NCBI RefSeq assembly: GCF_900091575.1
Contig: NZ_FMCR01000002.1
Span: 41,522-105,521, forward strand
Direction: 5' to 3'
DNA length: 64,000 bases
Origin: Micromonospora saelicesensis
GTDB lineage: Bacteria; Actinomycetota; Actinomycetes; Mycobacteriales; Micromonosporaceae
Shown here piece by piece: positions 26,437-35,031 of this stretch. The position numbers were made by a program, and so were the translations under genes. How positions within the stretch are numbered: the stretch's first letter is position 1; each line of letters begins with the position of its first letter. The notes beneath the pieces are model-generated. The model was not told the origin of the DNA. It made no database searches and saw nothing but the letters and a program-made list of their open reading frames with translations.

Positions 26437-27591
26437 GTGGCGAGCGAGGCGGTGACTCCCCGGGCGGACCGCCGGCTGCGTCGCGCCCGGCGGGCGACGC
26501 TGGTGTCGCTGGCCACCGGCGTCTGGGCGAGCGTCCTGCTACCGGCGGTCGGGCTGACCCGCGAGCCCGACCCGGGCCGGGTGACACTCGGCGCGGTCGG
26601 CATCCTCGCCTTCGTGATCGCCCAGACCGTCGTGCTGTACGCGGCCGTGACGCCGTGGCTCGAGCCGCGCTGGCGGCGTCGGGCCGAGCTGAGCCTGGTC
26701 GGGGTGGCGGTGCTGACCGTTCCGCTGGTGGGTCCGGTGGCGGCCGGCAGGTGGCCGACCTGGGCCTGGCTCGGTGCGGCGCTGATCGGCATGACGCCGC
26801 TGCTGGTGCGGTGGCGGGCCGGGCTGGCGGTCGCGATCGGCGTCCTGGCCGTGGCGGTCGCGGTGGCCTGGTGGACCGGCGGTTCCGTTCCGCGCCACCT
26901 CGCCGTGACCGGTGGGATCGGCGCGGCAGTGGCCGCCGTCAACGGGTTCCAGGTCTGGTTCTGGGACCTGCTCGTGGAGGCACGGCAGGGCCAGGCCGCC
27001 CAGGCGCGGCTGGCCGCCGCCGAGGAGCGGCTGCGCTTCGCCCGCGATGTGCACGACGTCCTGGGGCACCGCCTCACGGTGATCGCGTTGAAGGCCGAAC
27101 TCGCCGCCCGGCTCGCCCCGGTGGACCCGGAACGGGCTGGGAGGGAAGCCGCCGAGGTGCAACGCCTGGCCGCCTCCGCGCTGAGCGAGGTACGGGAGAC
27201 CGTGCACGGCTATCGGGCCGTCGACCTCGACGAACAGCTCACCGCGGTGGTGGGGGTGCTGCGCTCCTGCGGTGTGCGGTGCACGGTTCTGCCGCTGCCG
27301 GCGGACCTGCCGCAGCCCGCCGCCATCGAGCTGGCGGCGGTACTGCGCGAGGCGAGCACCAACGTGCTGCGGCACAGCCGGGCCGACTGGTGCCGGATTC
27401 GCATCGATCGGGAGGATGACGTGGCCAGGATGACGGTGGCCAACGACGGCGCCGACGACCGCGGCCCGGACGCGCACAGCCACGGCCTGCGCGGGCTGGC
27501 CGACCGGCTCGCCGCCGCCGGGGGCGAGTTGCGGGTACGCCGGGAGGACGCGATCTTCACCCTCGAAGCCACAGTGCCGGCGCCGTCGTGA
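26437..27591 (+). CDS. NarL-type sensor histidine kinase (DesK-like)
   Basis: The 384-residue kinase has five or six N-terminal membrane helices (to about residue 180) that form the sensor. HisKA_3 with RFARDVHDVLGHRLTVIALK (His206) and an HATPase domain (LREASTNVLRHSRAD, HGLRGLADRLAAAGG) follow. It autophosphorylates and passes phosphate to the coupled regulator, whose GTG overlaps its stop (GTGA). The signal is unknown. Confidence 0.9.
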   Translation: MASEAVTPRADRRLRRARRATLVSLATGVWASVLLPAVGLTREPDPGRVTLGAVGILAFVIAQTVVLYAAVTPWLEPRWRRRAELSLVGVAVLTVPLVGPVAAGRWPTWAWLGAALIGMTPLLVRWRAGLAVAIGVLAVAVAVAWWTGGSVPRHLAVTGGIGAAVAAVNGFQVWFWDLLVEARQGQAAQARLAAAEERLRFARDVHDVLGHRLTVIALKAELAARLAPVDPERAGREAAEVQRLAASALSEVRETVHGYRAVDLDEQLTAVVGVLRSCGVRCTVLPLPADLPQPAAIELAAVLREASTNVLRHSRADWCRIRIDREDDVARMTVANDGADDRGPDAHSHGLRGLADRLAAAGGELRVRREDAIFTLEATVPAPS

Positions 27592-28193
27592 TCCGCGTTC
27601 TGCTCGCCGACGACGAGGACCTGATCCGGGTCGCCGTCGCCGCGCTGCTCGGCCTGGAACCGGACATCGAGGTGGTGGCACACGCCGCTGACGGGAAGAC
27701 AGCCGTCACCGCGGCGCTGGCGCACCGTCCGGACGTGGCCGTGGTGGACCTGGAGATGCCCGGCCTGGACGGCATCGCGGTAGCCGCCGAGCTGGCCCGG
27801 GTCCGACCTGACTGCGCGGTGGTCGTGCTGACCGGCCACGGTCGTCCCGGGCACCTGCGCCAGGCGTTGACCGCAGGCGCACGGGGGTTCCTGCCCAAGG
27901 GCTCGCCGGGTGGGGCGCTCGCCGACGTGATCCGCCGGGTGCACGCCGGAGGTCGTTACGTCGACCCGTCGTTGGCCGCCGACGCGTTGACCCTGCCCCC
28001 GTGCCCGCTGACCCCTCGGGAACTGGAGACGCTACGGCTGGTGGAGGTGGGTGCCCCGGTCGCGGTGATCGCCCGTCGGGTGCACCTGTCCACCGGAACC
28101 GTGCGCAACCACCTCTCCGCCGCCGTGCAGAAGCTCGGTGCCACCGACCGGGCCGAGGCGGTGCGCACCGCCCGGGACAACGGCTGGCTCTGA
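27588..28193 (+). CDS. NarL/DesR-like response regulator
   Basis: This 201-residue regulator has a receiver with DDEDL, phospho-acceptor Asp54 in VAVVDLEMPGLDG, and Lys in FLPKGSPGGAL. A LuxR-type HTH (EVGAPVAVIARRVHLSTGTV) follows. It is coupled to the kinase upstream by a 4-bp overlap. The targets are unknown; the divergent membrane protein is a candidate. Confidence 0.9.
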   Translation: MIRVLLADDEDLIRVAVAALLGLEPDIEVVAHAADGKTAVTAALAHRPDVAVVDLEMPGLDGIAVAAELARVRPDCAVVVLTGHGRPGHLRQALTAGARGFLPKGSPGGALADVIRRVHAGGRYVDPSLAADALTLPPCPLTPRELETLRLVEVGAPVAVIARRVHLSTGTVRNHLSAAVQKLGATDRAEAVRTARDNGWL

Positions 28194-28254
28194 CCCCCGG
28201 CCTGAAGGGTGTGGCGCGGTTCCGATCTGTGGCGGGTGGCGTGGACCGCCCGGC

Positions 28255-28260
28255 TAGCGT
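28255..28260 (+). promoter_or_regulatory. Candidate -10 (TAGCGT) for leaderless 2H phosphoesterase gene
   Basis: TAGCGT ends 6 nt before the GTG at 28267, the same spacing as at 26425, 29618, 30434 and 46943. Confidence 0.55.
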
Positions 28261-28266
28261 GGGCGC

Positions 28267-28785
28267 GTGCGTACGGTGGAACTGGTCTGCTCGCCCGGCC
28301 TGGAGGTCGCGGTCCGGGCGGTCTGGGGTCGGCTGGCCGCCGCCGGATTGCCCAGCCTGGCCCGCAACATCCACCCGACCAACCGGCCGCACCTCACCCT
28401 CGCCGCCGTCGACGAGTTCCCGCCGGGGGTCGAGCACCGCCTGACCGACCTGTTCGACGCCGCGCTGCCGGTGCCGGTGACGCTCGACCGGGTCGTCGTG
28501 CTCGACGGCAGCGCCCCACTGGTCTGGCTCGTCCGACCCACTCCGGCGCTGACCGCGCTGCACGCCGCCGTCTGGGACGTTCTCGCCGAGGCCGACGGAC
28601 ACCGCCCGTGGCATGCGCCCGACGCGTGGGTGCCGCACCTGAGCCTGGCTCTGCGGTTCCGCAACGCGGACCTGCGGGTGGCTCGTGCCGTCGCCGGTGG
28701 ACAGCGCCCGACGGGCGACTTCGACGCCGCCCGCAGCTACGACGGCACGGACCGGTCGGTGACCCCGCTGACCGGCCGCGCCTGA
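28267..28785 (+). CDS. 2'-5' RNA ligase/2H phosphoesterase family protein
   Basis: The 172-residue protein carries the two H-x-[ST] motifs of the 2H phosphoesterase superfamily: RPHLTLAAV near residue 41 and WVPHLSLALRF near 121. Members cleave or ligate 2'-5' phosphodiester bonds in RNA or cyclic nucleotides; the substrate is unknown here. It stands alone after a two-component operon and has its own probable leaderless promoter. Confidence 0.85.
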   Translation: MRTVELVCSPGLEVAVRAVWGRLAAAGLPSLARNIHPTNRPHLTLAAVDEFPPGVEHRLTDLFDAALPVPVTLDRVVVLDGSAPLVWLVRPTPALTALHAAVWDVLAEADGHRPWHAPDAWVPHLSLALRFRNADLRVARAVAGGQRPTGDFDAARSYDGTDRSVTPLTGRA

Positions 28786-28809
28786 GGTTGTCACGCGTGT
28801 TCCGGAACC

Positions 28810-29502
28810 TCAGTTGCTGCCGTCGCCGCCTCCGCCGCCTCCGCCATCGACCCCGCCGCTGAGGTCACCGCCGCCACCGCCGCCCGCACCGCCGGCGTAG
28901 CCGTGGCGGCCGTCGACGAAGGGCAGGTCGCCGCGAATGCCGGCTGGTTTGGGCCGCTTGCCCGGCCCGGCGAGATGTTGCAGGCAGACCCGGCCGGAGA
29001 CCGGGAAGCATTCGCCACGGCCTCCGCAGTCGGCCAGGTAGCGGTTGCCATCGCGGATGTCCAGTTCCTGGTCCACCCGGAACAACAGGGGAAGGCCGGT
29101 CGGGCCGCACCCCTCGTCCCGCCGGCCGTGGCCCAGCGTGGCGAGCAGGAGAGGCCCGCGACTGGCGTCGGTCGTGTCGCCGCTCCTCGCGGCCGTCGGT
29201 CGGTGATGCGTAGAGCGCCCGAACGCGGCGTCGCAGAAGGTGGCGTAGTCCCGCGCATGGAGGGTCAGCTCCTGCCACAGATCGTCCACGACCACCGAGG
29301 GCATGGACAGCTTCGCGCTGGGCTGGCGGGCGATGATCCGGAACCACTGCCGGGTCGCGGTTTCGACGAGAACGAGGTCGTCGTCGCTGAGATGGGGGTA
29401 ACGATTTCGTAGATGTTGACGTCCGCTGGCAGGAAACCGCAGTTCGGACACGGCGCGGAGTCGGCGAGGGGTGCGGTCGCTTCTGAACTTCGTCCAGATC
29501 AT
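28810..29502 (-). CDS. Glycine-rich-domain protein, function unknown
   Basis: This 230-residue protein has a conserved-looking N-terminal helical region (VVDDLWQELTLHARDYATFC, then STHHRP). It resembles bacterial glycine-rich domain-containing proteins in which a V-D-x-x-W and H-T-R-x-Y-x-x-F-C pattern recurs. A middle region contains several Cys and His (DCGGRGECFPVSGRVCLQH). The tail is almost pure Gly with Asp/Ser, rich enough to be disordered. Function unknown. Confidence 0.68.
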   Translation of the reverse strand: MIWTKFRSDRTPRRLRAVSELRFPASGRQHLRNRYPHLSDDDLVLVETATRQWFRIIARQPSAKLSMPSVVVDDLWQELTLHARDYATFCDAAFGRSTHHRPTAARSGDTTDASRGPLLLATLGHGRRDEGCGPTGLPLLFRVDQELDIRDGNRYLADCGGRGECFPVSGRVCLQHLAGPGKRPKPAGIRGDLPFVDGRHGYAGGAGGGGGGDLSGGVDGGGGGGGDGSN

Positions 29503-29595
29503 CCGGTTACTTCTATCCGCCCGGGGGTGCAGGCGCTAAGGCCTCGACTTGCCGAAGTGGCGCCGCGGCTCCTTCCAGAGTAGGGCAGTAGGCAA

Positions 29596-29616
29596 GCAGG
29601 CCGGCCTGCCGTTTTT
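29596..29616 (+). terminator. Self-complementary hairpin with T-run, ambiguous role
   Basis: The 14-nt palindrome GCAGGCCGGCCTGC is followed by CGTTTTT, a classical-looking intrinsic terminator. It lies between two divergent genes, just upstream of the ArsR -10 box, where a terminator is not expected. It could instead be an operator for the ArsR-like regulator or block read-in transcription. Confidence 0.4.
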
Positions 29617-29617
29617 C

Positions 29618-29623
29618 TAGACT
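29618..29623 (+). promoter_or_regulatory. Candidate -10 (TAGACT) for leaderless ArsR gene
   Basis: TAGACT ends 6 nt before the ATG at 29630. Confidence 0.55.
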
Positions 29624-29629
29624 GGGGCG

Positions 29630-30373
29630 ATGAGCGTTGCCACCGACGGTCGGGGGATGTCCGAGCTGGCGGCCCTGCTGGCCGACGGCACCCGGGCCAG
29701 CATCTGTGTCGCGCTGCTCGACGGGCGGGCGTGGACCGCCGGCGAGCTGGCCCGGCGCGCCGGTGTCGCCCCGTCGACGGCCAGCGACCACCTCACCCGA
29801 CTCGTCCGCGGTGGGCTGCTCGTCGAGGAACGGCAGGGCCGGCACCGTTACCTGCGACTGGCCGGGCCGTCGGTGGCTCAGCTGATCGAGGACCTGGCCG
29901 GGCACGCCCCGGCCACGCCCACCCCGACCGGGTCGCTGCGCGCGACGACCGCCACCGCCTCCCTGGCCTACGCCAGGACCTGCTACGACCACCTCGCCGG
30001 GCGGCTGGGCGTGCTGGTGTACGACGCGCTGCTGGCCGAGCGCCGGCTCGACCGGTCCAGCGGGTTGGCGCTGACGCCCGACGGGTGGGCCTGGGTGGCC
30101 GGGTTGGGCGTACCCGTGGAGGTGCTGCGCGCCGCCCGCCGCCCGGTGGTCCGCGACTGCCTGGACTGGACCGAACGCCGCCCGCACCTGGCCGGAGCCC
30201 TCGGCGCGGCGCTCTGCCGCCGCTTCACCGACCTGGGCTGGATCAGCCCGGGCACCGGCCGCGCCGTCCGTCTCACTCCCACCGGCCGCCCCGGCCTGGC
30301 CGCGGCACTGTCCATCCCCGAACACACCCTCGACCCGCCGGCAGCCCCGCCGCCCACGAGCGGCCGCGCCTGA
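29630..30373 (+). CDS. ArsR-family winged-helix transcriptional regulator
   Basis: The 247-residue protein starts with an ArsR-like winged helix (ELAALLADGTRASICVALLD, ELARRAGVAPSTASDHLTRL, LLVEERQGRHRYLRLAG). A long C-terminal domain of about 140 residues follows, with DCLDWTERRPHLAGALGAAL. This layout is typical of the larger actinobacterial ArsR-like regulators. No Cys metal site is apparent, so it probably senses an organic ligand or a protein state. It precedes the P450 gene and may control it. Confidence 0.85.
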   Translation: MSVATDGRGMSELAALLADGTRASICVALLDGRAWTAGELARRAGVAPSTASDHLTRLVRGGLLVEERQGRHRYLRLAGPSVAQLIEDLAGHAPATPTPTGSLRATTATASLAYARTCYDHLAGRLGVLVYDALLAERRLDRSSGLALTPDGWAWVAGLGVPVEVLRAARRPVVRDCLDWTERRPHLAGALGAALCRRFTDLGWISPGTGRAVRLTPTGRPGLAAALSIPEHTLDPPAAPPPTSGRA

Positions 30374-30433
30374 CCGGCGAGCAGCAGGTGACCGCGGCGG
30401 GATCGTTCGGTGCGGGGCGAACGGTTCGCGCCC

Positions 30434-30439
30434 TACGGT
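30434..30439 (+). promoter_or_regulatory. Candidate -10 (TACGGT) for leaderless P450 gene
   Basis: TACGGT ends 6 nt before the GTG at 30446. The spacing argues for that GTG and against the ATG-like start at 30410. Confidence 0.55.
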
Positions 30440-30445
30440 CGGGCG

Positions 30446-31480
30446 GTGACTGACAACTGGCCGCACATTGCGCCCGCCCCGGGAACACCGGCGTGCGGGC
30501 CGCCCTCGTTCGAACCGGAACGCGGTTGGTGGGTGACCCGGCACGCCGACGTGCGGGCGGCGCTGACCGACCCGGCGTTCCAGGTGCCGGCCGTCGACAC
30601 CGGTCCACCCGGCACCCTCGCCTGGCTGCGCGCCACTGTCAGCCGGTTCAGTCCACAGCGACGGCACGCCGAGCGTCGGGCGGTCGCGGTGAGCGCGCTG
30701 GCCCCGCTGGACCCGGACGACCTGCGACAGGACGCGGCACGGCTGACCGTTGCCGTTCTCGACCGCGCCAGGGTCCGCGTCGACGTGATGCGGGAACTGG
30801 CCCGGCCGGTTCCGCTGCGGGCGTTGGCCGGCCGCCTCGGTTTCGCTGATCCGGCAGCCGCCGGGACGGCGGTCGCGGTCGTCGCGGCGGCGTACCACCC
30901 GGGGGTGGACCCGGCCTTGACCACGCGGGCCGACCGGGCGGTGACGGCGCTGCTGGCGCTCGCGCCGCAGGGTCAGCCGGAGGTACGGGCGAACCTGATC
31001 GGTCTGCTGGTGCAGGCGTGCGACGCGACCGCCGGCCTGATCGGCGCCGCCACCCATCATCTGCTGCCCCCGGCCGCCCCGAGAGCTGCGGCCACGGCGC
31101 GGACCGCCGACCTGCTGGCCGAGGTGCTGCGCCTCGACCCACCGGTCCGGGCCACCCGGCGGGTCACCGTCCACGGGGTACGGCTGGGCGGGCAGGATCT
31201 GGCGGCCGGAAGCCCCGTGCTGCTGCGCTTCGACGCGGCCAACCGTGACCCGCGGGCGTTCACCGAGCCCGCGGCGTTCCAGCCCGGTCGAGCCGGTGCC
31301 GGGCTGTTGACCTTCGGGTCGGGGGAACGGGGTTGCCCCGGCGACCGGCACGCTCTGGCGCTGGCCACCGGGGTGCTCGACGTGCTGCGGGAACGCTGCC
31401 GGCGCGACCCGACCCCGCTGCGCCACGAGCCGCACCCGACCCTGCGGGTACCGACAACTCTGGAGGTGAGCGTCCGATGA
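30446..31480 (+). CDS. Cytochrome P450
   Basis: This 344-residue P450 is short for the family (usually about 400) because the N-terminal region is reduced. The heme loop is LLTFGSGERGCPGDRHALAL with thiolate Cys297. The K-helix ExxR is in LLAEVLRLDPPVRATRRV. The I-helix region QACDATAGLIG has the conserved acid/Thr pair in modified form. It hydroxylates an unknown substrate using ferredoxin electrons; no ferredoxin gene is adjacent. Its stop overlaps the next start (ATGA). Confidence 0.86.
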   Translation: MTDNWPHIAPAPGTPACGPPSFEPERGWWVTRHADVRAALTDPAFQVPAVDTGPPGTLAWLRATVSRFSPQRRHAERRAVAVSALAPLDPDDLRQDAARLTVAVLDRARVRVDVMRELARPVPLRALAGRLGFADPAAAGTAVAVVAAAYHPGVDPALTTRADRAVTALLALAPQGQPEVRANLIGLLVQACDATAGLIGAATHHLLPPAAPRAAATARTADLLAEVLRLDPPVRATRRVTVHGVRLGGQDLAAGSPVLLRFDAANRDPRAFTEPAAFQPGRAGAGLLTFGSGERGCPGDRHALALATGVLDVLRERCRRDPTPLRHEPHPTLRVPTTLEVSVR

Positions 31481-32274
31481 GCGAACGTCGTGCCGCGTTC
31501 CACGCCCTGCACCGCGCCGGCCGTCCCCTGCTGCTGCCCAACGCGTGGGACCACGCCTCGGCGGCGGCGCTCGCCGCGCGCGGACATCCGGCCATCGGCA
31601 CCACCAGCCTCGGGGTCGCCGCGACCGCCGGCCTTCCCGACGGCGTCGCGGCCACCGCAGCGGAGACCCTCGCCCTGGCCCGCCGGCTGGCTCGGCTGCC
31701 GGTGCTGCTCAGCGTGGACGTGGAAGGTGGCTTCAGCGACGACCCGGCGGAGGTCGCCGAGTACGTGGCGGAGTTGGCCGGGCTCGGCGTGGTCGGGATC
31801 AACCTGGAGGACGGGCGTGCCGATGGCACCCTCGCCGACACCGAGGTCGCCGCTGCCAAGATTGTGGCCGTGAAGACGGCGGTGCCGGAGCTGTTCGTCA
31901 ACGCCCGCACCGACACCTGGTGGCTCGGCGTGGAGGACCCGCTGCCGCAGACCCTCGCCCGTGCTCGTGCCTACCGGGTTGCCGGTGCCGACGGGATCTT
32001 CGTGCCCGGGACTGTCGACCTCGCCACCCTGCGCGTCCTCACCGAGCGGATCGACGCTCCGGTGAACGCGCTGTACCAGCCGGGCGGCCCAGGGCTGGCC
32101 GAGTTGGGCGACGCCGGGGTGGCCCGGGTCAGCACCGGCTCGCTGCTCTTCCGGGCCTCGCTGGGTGCCGCGCTCGCCGCCGCCGACGCCGTCCGCGACG
32201 GCGCGCCCACCACCCCGGCGGGACTGCCGTCGTACGCCGAGGTGCAGGCCCTGGTGCCGACGGACGGCGACTGA
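31477..32274 (+). CDS. Isocitrate lyase/PEP mutase family protein
   Basis: The 265-residue TIM-barrel protein belongs to the ICL/PEP-mutase superfamily: RPLLLPNAWDHASAAALAAR, LSVDVEGGFSDDP near 80-90, GINLEDGRADG and VNARTDTWW near 143. These residues bind Mg and the carboxylate substrate. The KKCGH motif of true isocitrate lyases is absent, as in carboxyphosphonoenolpyruvate or oxaloacetate-type C-C bond enzymes. It is coupled to the P450 by an ATGA overlap. Confidence 0.87.
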   Translation: MSERRAAFHALHRAGRPLLLPNAWDHASAAALAARGHPAIGTTSLGVAATAGLPDGVAATAAETLALARRLARLPVLLSVDVEGGFSDDPAEVAEYVAELAGLGVVGINLEDGRADGTLADTEVAAAKIVAVKTAVPELFVNARTDTWWLGVEDPLPQTLARARAYRVAGADGIFVPGTVDLATLRVLTERIDAPVNALYQPGGPGLAELGDAGVARVSTGSLLFRASLGAALAAADAVRDGAPTTPAGLPSYAEVQALVPTDGD

Positions 32275-32407
32275 CGGTGGCTCGGTGCGTCGTCCACGCT
32301 CCGTTCGGGGGCAAATAGGAGGATTGTTCGGTCCGTTCCGGTCCCGATGATTACGGTGTGTTTCAGGGCGATCCACCCAGTGCCGTGACCGGAGAGAGGG
32401 ACCCGTC

Positions 32408-33376
32408 ATGCGAGTGCCCAGCCGTAGCCCGGGACAGCAACCCGGTTCGCCTCCGTCGCCCACCGCTCCAGCCCGCCGACGACCCTCCGGTGCGACCCCC
32501 CGCCGCGTTCCCGCTCCTGCCCCCGACCTGCCCGCTTACCGGGCCGCCGTCGCCGAACTGCTGGTCGAGGTCGGCGCCCTGGCAGACGCGGCGAGCACCC
32601 GGGCCCGGCAGGTGCTCATCGACGAGCGGCTGCGGGAGCCGGCGCTCGCCGCGGTCCTCGACGCCACCCCGCAGGGGCTGATCGGCGCGCGCGAGACGTT
32701 GCTGCTGGAGATGGCCCGCTACCAACCGAACGACCGCACCTCGGCGACCGACCTCAGCGCACTGGTCCGGATCTACCTGCTCTCCCGCATCGACGTGCTG
32801 TGGTGGCAGGACGCGCCGACCTTCGTCACTGACGACCAGGTCAACGGCAGCCCCGAGCTGGTCGACCTGGAGTGGCTGCGCCGCCGCGACCTGCTGCGCT
32901 TCCGCTATCAGGAGCAGCCGGCCACGATACTGGGCCGGGCCGCCCGCGGGCTGCGTCGCCGGCTGCGACCCGATGCCACCCCGCGCACCGCGGGGCTGCT
33001 GTTCCGCCGTGCCCGGCGCGAGGTGGTGGCGCTGCTCAACGACATCGGACGGGAGTTCACCGCCGTCGCGCCGCCGGCCACCCCGCCGCTCTGGGTGACC
33101 AGCCTGGTCCGCAGCGCCGAGCACCAGTACCGGCTGCGCCGCCTGGGCTACGCGGCGATGCTGCCCAGCGGGCACTGCCTCGGCTACTCGGCCGACGTCG
33201 AGCTGGCCTGGTTCGAGCGGTTCGGCGCGCGCGAGGCCCTAGCGGAGTTGCTGCTGAGCAGGCAGGAGGCCGGTGAGCTGAACCTGATCGACGAGGGGCA
33301 GGCCTGGCACCTGTGTCTCGCGCCGACCGCCCGGCGTCGCCTACGCCGGGCGTACGAGGCCGAGATGGGGGTCTGA
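32408..33376 (+). CDS. AsnB-linked protein with M15-like peptidase motifs
   Basis: This 322-residue protein has a Pro/Arg-rich basic N-terminus and two mostly helical regions. Near residue 255 it has LPSGHCLGYSADVELAW, close to the SxHxxGxAxD zinc-site motif of M15 (VanY/VanX) D,D-peptidases. Near 300 it has LIDEGQAWHLCL, where VanY enzymes have ExWH. The Glu three residues before the His is Gln here, so activity may be altered or lost. Four nucleotides separate its stop from the asnB start, so the two are co-translated. I recognise no named function. Confidence 0.72.
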   Translation: MRVPSRSPGQQPGSPPSPTAPARRRPSGATPRRVPAPAPDLPAYRAAVAELLVEVGALADAASTRARQVLIDERLREPALAAVLDATPQGLIGARETLLLEMARYQPNDRTSATDLSALVRIYLLSRIDVLWWQDAPTFVTDDQVNGSPELVDLEWLRRRDLLRFRYQEQPATILGRAARGLRRRLRPDATPRTAGLLFRRARREVVALLNDIGREFTAVAPPATPPLWVTSLVRSAEHQYRLRRLGYAAMLPSGHCLGYSADVELAWFERFGAREALAELLLSRQEAGELNLIDEGQAWHLCLAPTARRRLRRAYEAEMGV

Positions 33377-33380
33377 GCCG

Positions 33381-34970
33381 GTGTGCGGCATCGCGTTGAG
33401 CATCGGCCCCGAGGCCGACCCGGCGACCTTCCGGCGGATGCTCGCCGCCCTGGCCCCGCGCGGCGAGGTCACCGAGACCCGGTCCGAGAGCGGGCTGCTC
33501 GCCGGCACCCGCCGGCTGCGGGTCGTCGACCGGGACCGGGCGGTGCAGCCGTGGACGTCGACCGACGAGCGTTGGCTGCTCTGCTTCAACGGCGAGATCT
33601 TCAACTACCGGGAGTTGCGGGCGCAGCTGACCCGCCTGGGGCAGGCCTTTCGCACCGAGAGCGACACCGAGGTACTGCTCGCCGCGTTCCAGCAGTGGGG
33701 CGAGGCGGCGGTCACCCGACTCCGCGGCGAGTACGCCTTCGCGGTCGTCGAACGGGCCACCGGCCGGGCGTACCTGGCCCGCGACCCGCTCGGGGTCAAG
33801 CCGCTGTACTGGTCCCGTCGACCCGGCTGCCTGCACCTCGCCTCCGAGGTCAAGGCGCTCGTCGGGCACGGCGCCCCGATCGCCGAGGTGCCGCCCGGGC
33901 ACCACGGCTGGGCGGAGGCGGACGGGCACGTGCGACTGAGCCCATACCTCGACCTGCTCACCATCGGCGACGGCCTGCCGGTCATCGACGACCCGGACGA
34001 GGCCGCGCTGCTGGTCCGCGCCGCGCTCAGCGACGCGATCCGGATGCGGGTGGAGACCGACCTCACCGTCGGGGTGGTGCTCTCCGGTGGGCTGGACAGC
34101 TCGTTGACCCTGCGGCAGGTGCGCGACATCCACCCGGACTGCGTCGCGGTGACCGTCGGCGTGGCCGACAGCCCCGACGTGGCGTACGCCCGGCGGCTCG
34201 CCGCCGACCTCGACGTGCCGCACGTGGTGGTCGAGCTGCGACCGCGCGACATCCGGCTCGCCGACGTCCGCGAGGCAATCCGGATCTCCGAGCTGACCGA
34301 GTACGGCGACATCATCAACGCGGTCGTCTCGGTGCCGATCTTCCGGCGGCTCCGCGACCTGGGTATCAAGGTGGTGCTGACCGGCGACGGCTCCGACGAG
34401 CTGTTCGGCGGGTACCCGATGTACCACCAGGTCGCCCCGGCGGCGGCCCGCCGACTGTTCCTGCACCGGATCCGCAACCTGTGCCGCACCGAGTTGCAGC
34501 GGGTCGACCGGGCGGCCATGGCCTACGGCGTGGAGGCCCGGGTGCCGTTCCTCGACCTCAGCGTGGTGGAGCTGGCGATGCGGTTGCCGGTGGATCTGAA
34601 GCTGCGTCACGGCCAGGAGAAGTGGATCGTCCGGCGGGCGTTCGCCGACGTGCTGCCGGACTACATCCTCCGCCGTCCGAAGAACCCGATGTCGTACTCG
34701 TCGGGGTTGCACGAGCGGGTCCGGCTGTACAAGCCGCTCTTCGCCCGGCTGCACCGCTCCTTCGGCTACGACCTGCAGGAGCCGGTCCGTCGGGACTTCG
34801 ACACCGTGCTGAGCCGCTGCGGCAACGACCTGGACCGGGCCATCGCCGACGGGCTGACCCGACCCGACTACACGGTCCTGGAGCACGCCCGCGACCTGGT
34901 CGGCGCGGCCAAGTGGAACGCCGCTCCGGTGGTCCGCCGGCTGGTCGGCCCGCGCCCCGCCCGCCACTGA
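33381..34970 (+). CDS. asnB: Asparagine synthase (glutamine-hydrolysing) family protein
   Basis: The 529-residue enzyme has an N-terminal class-II glutaminase with nucleophile Cys2 (MCGIALSIG) and LCFNGEIFNYRELRAQL. The C-terminal ATP-dependent synthetase domain has the PP-loop VVLSGGLDSSLTLRQ, GDGSDELFGGYP and EARVPFLD. It is shorter than housekeeping AsnB (about 550-640). It may make Asn or amidate another substrate, as AsnB paralogues do in secondary metabolism and cell-wall modification. The adjacent M15-like gene favours the latter weakly. Confidence 0.9.
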   Translation: MCGIALSIGPEADPATFRRMLAALAPRGEVTETRSESGLLAGTRRLRVVDRDRAVQPWTSTDERWLLCFNGEIFNYRELRAQLTRLGQAFRTESDTEVLLAAFQQWGEAAVTRLRGEYAFAVVERATGRAYLARDPLGVKPLYWSRRPGCLHLASEVKALVGHGAPIAEVPPGHHGWAEADGHVRLSPYLDLLTIGDGLPVIDDPDEAALLVRAALSDAIRMRVETDLTVGVVLSGGLDSSLTLRQVRDIHPDCVAVTVGVADSPDVAYARRLAADLDVPHVVVELRPRDIRLADVREAIRISELTEYGDIINAVVSVPIFRRLRDLGIKVVLTGDGSDELFGGYPMYHQVAPAAARRLFLHRIRNLCRTELQRVDRAAMAYGVEARVPFLDLSVVELAMRLPVDLKLRHGQEKWIVRRAFADVLPDYILRRPKNPMSYSSGLHERVRLYKPLFARLHRSFGYDLQEPVRRDFDTVLSRCGNDLDRAIADGLTRPDYTVLEHARDLVGAAKWNAAPVVRRLVGPRPARH

Positions 34971-34997
34971 CGGCCGCCCCGCACACCACGCTTGACT

Positions 34998-35012
34998 CTG
35001 ACACGGTGTCAG
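34998..35012 (+). promoter_or_regulatory. MerR-type operator within promoter
   Basis: The perfect dyad CTGACAC-G-GTGTCAG immediately follows a TTGACT -35 box, 19 nt upstream of the merR ATG. MerR-family regulators bind such dyads between -35 and -10 and autoregulate. The CTGACACGGTGTCAG core is common in front of actinobacterial MerR genes. Confidence 0.72.
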
Positions 35013-35031
35013 GGACGAGTGTGAGGGGACC

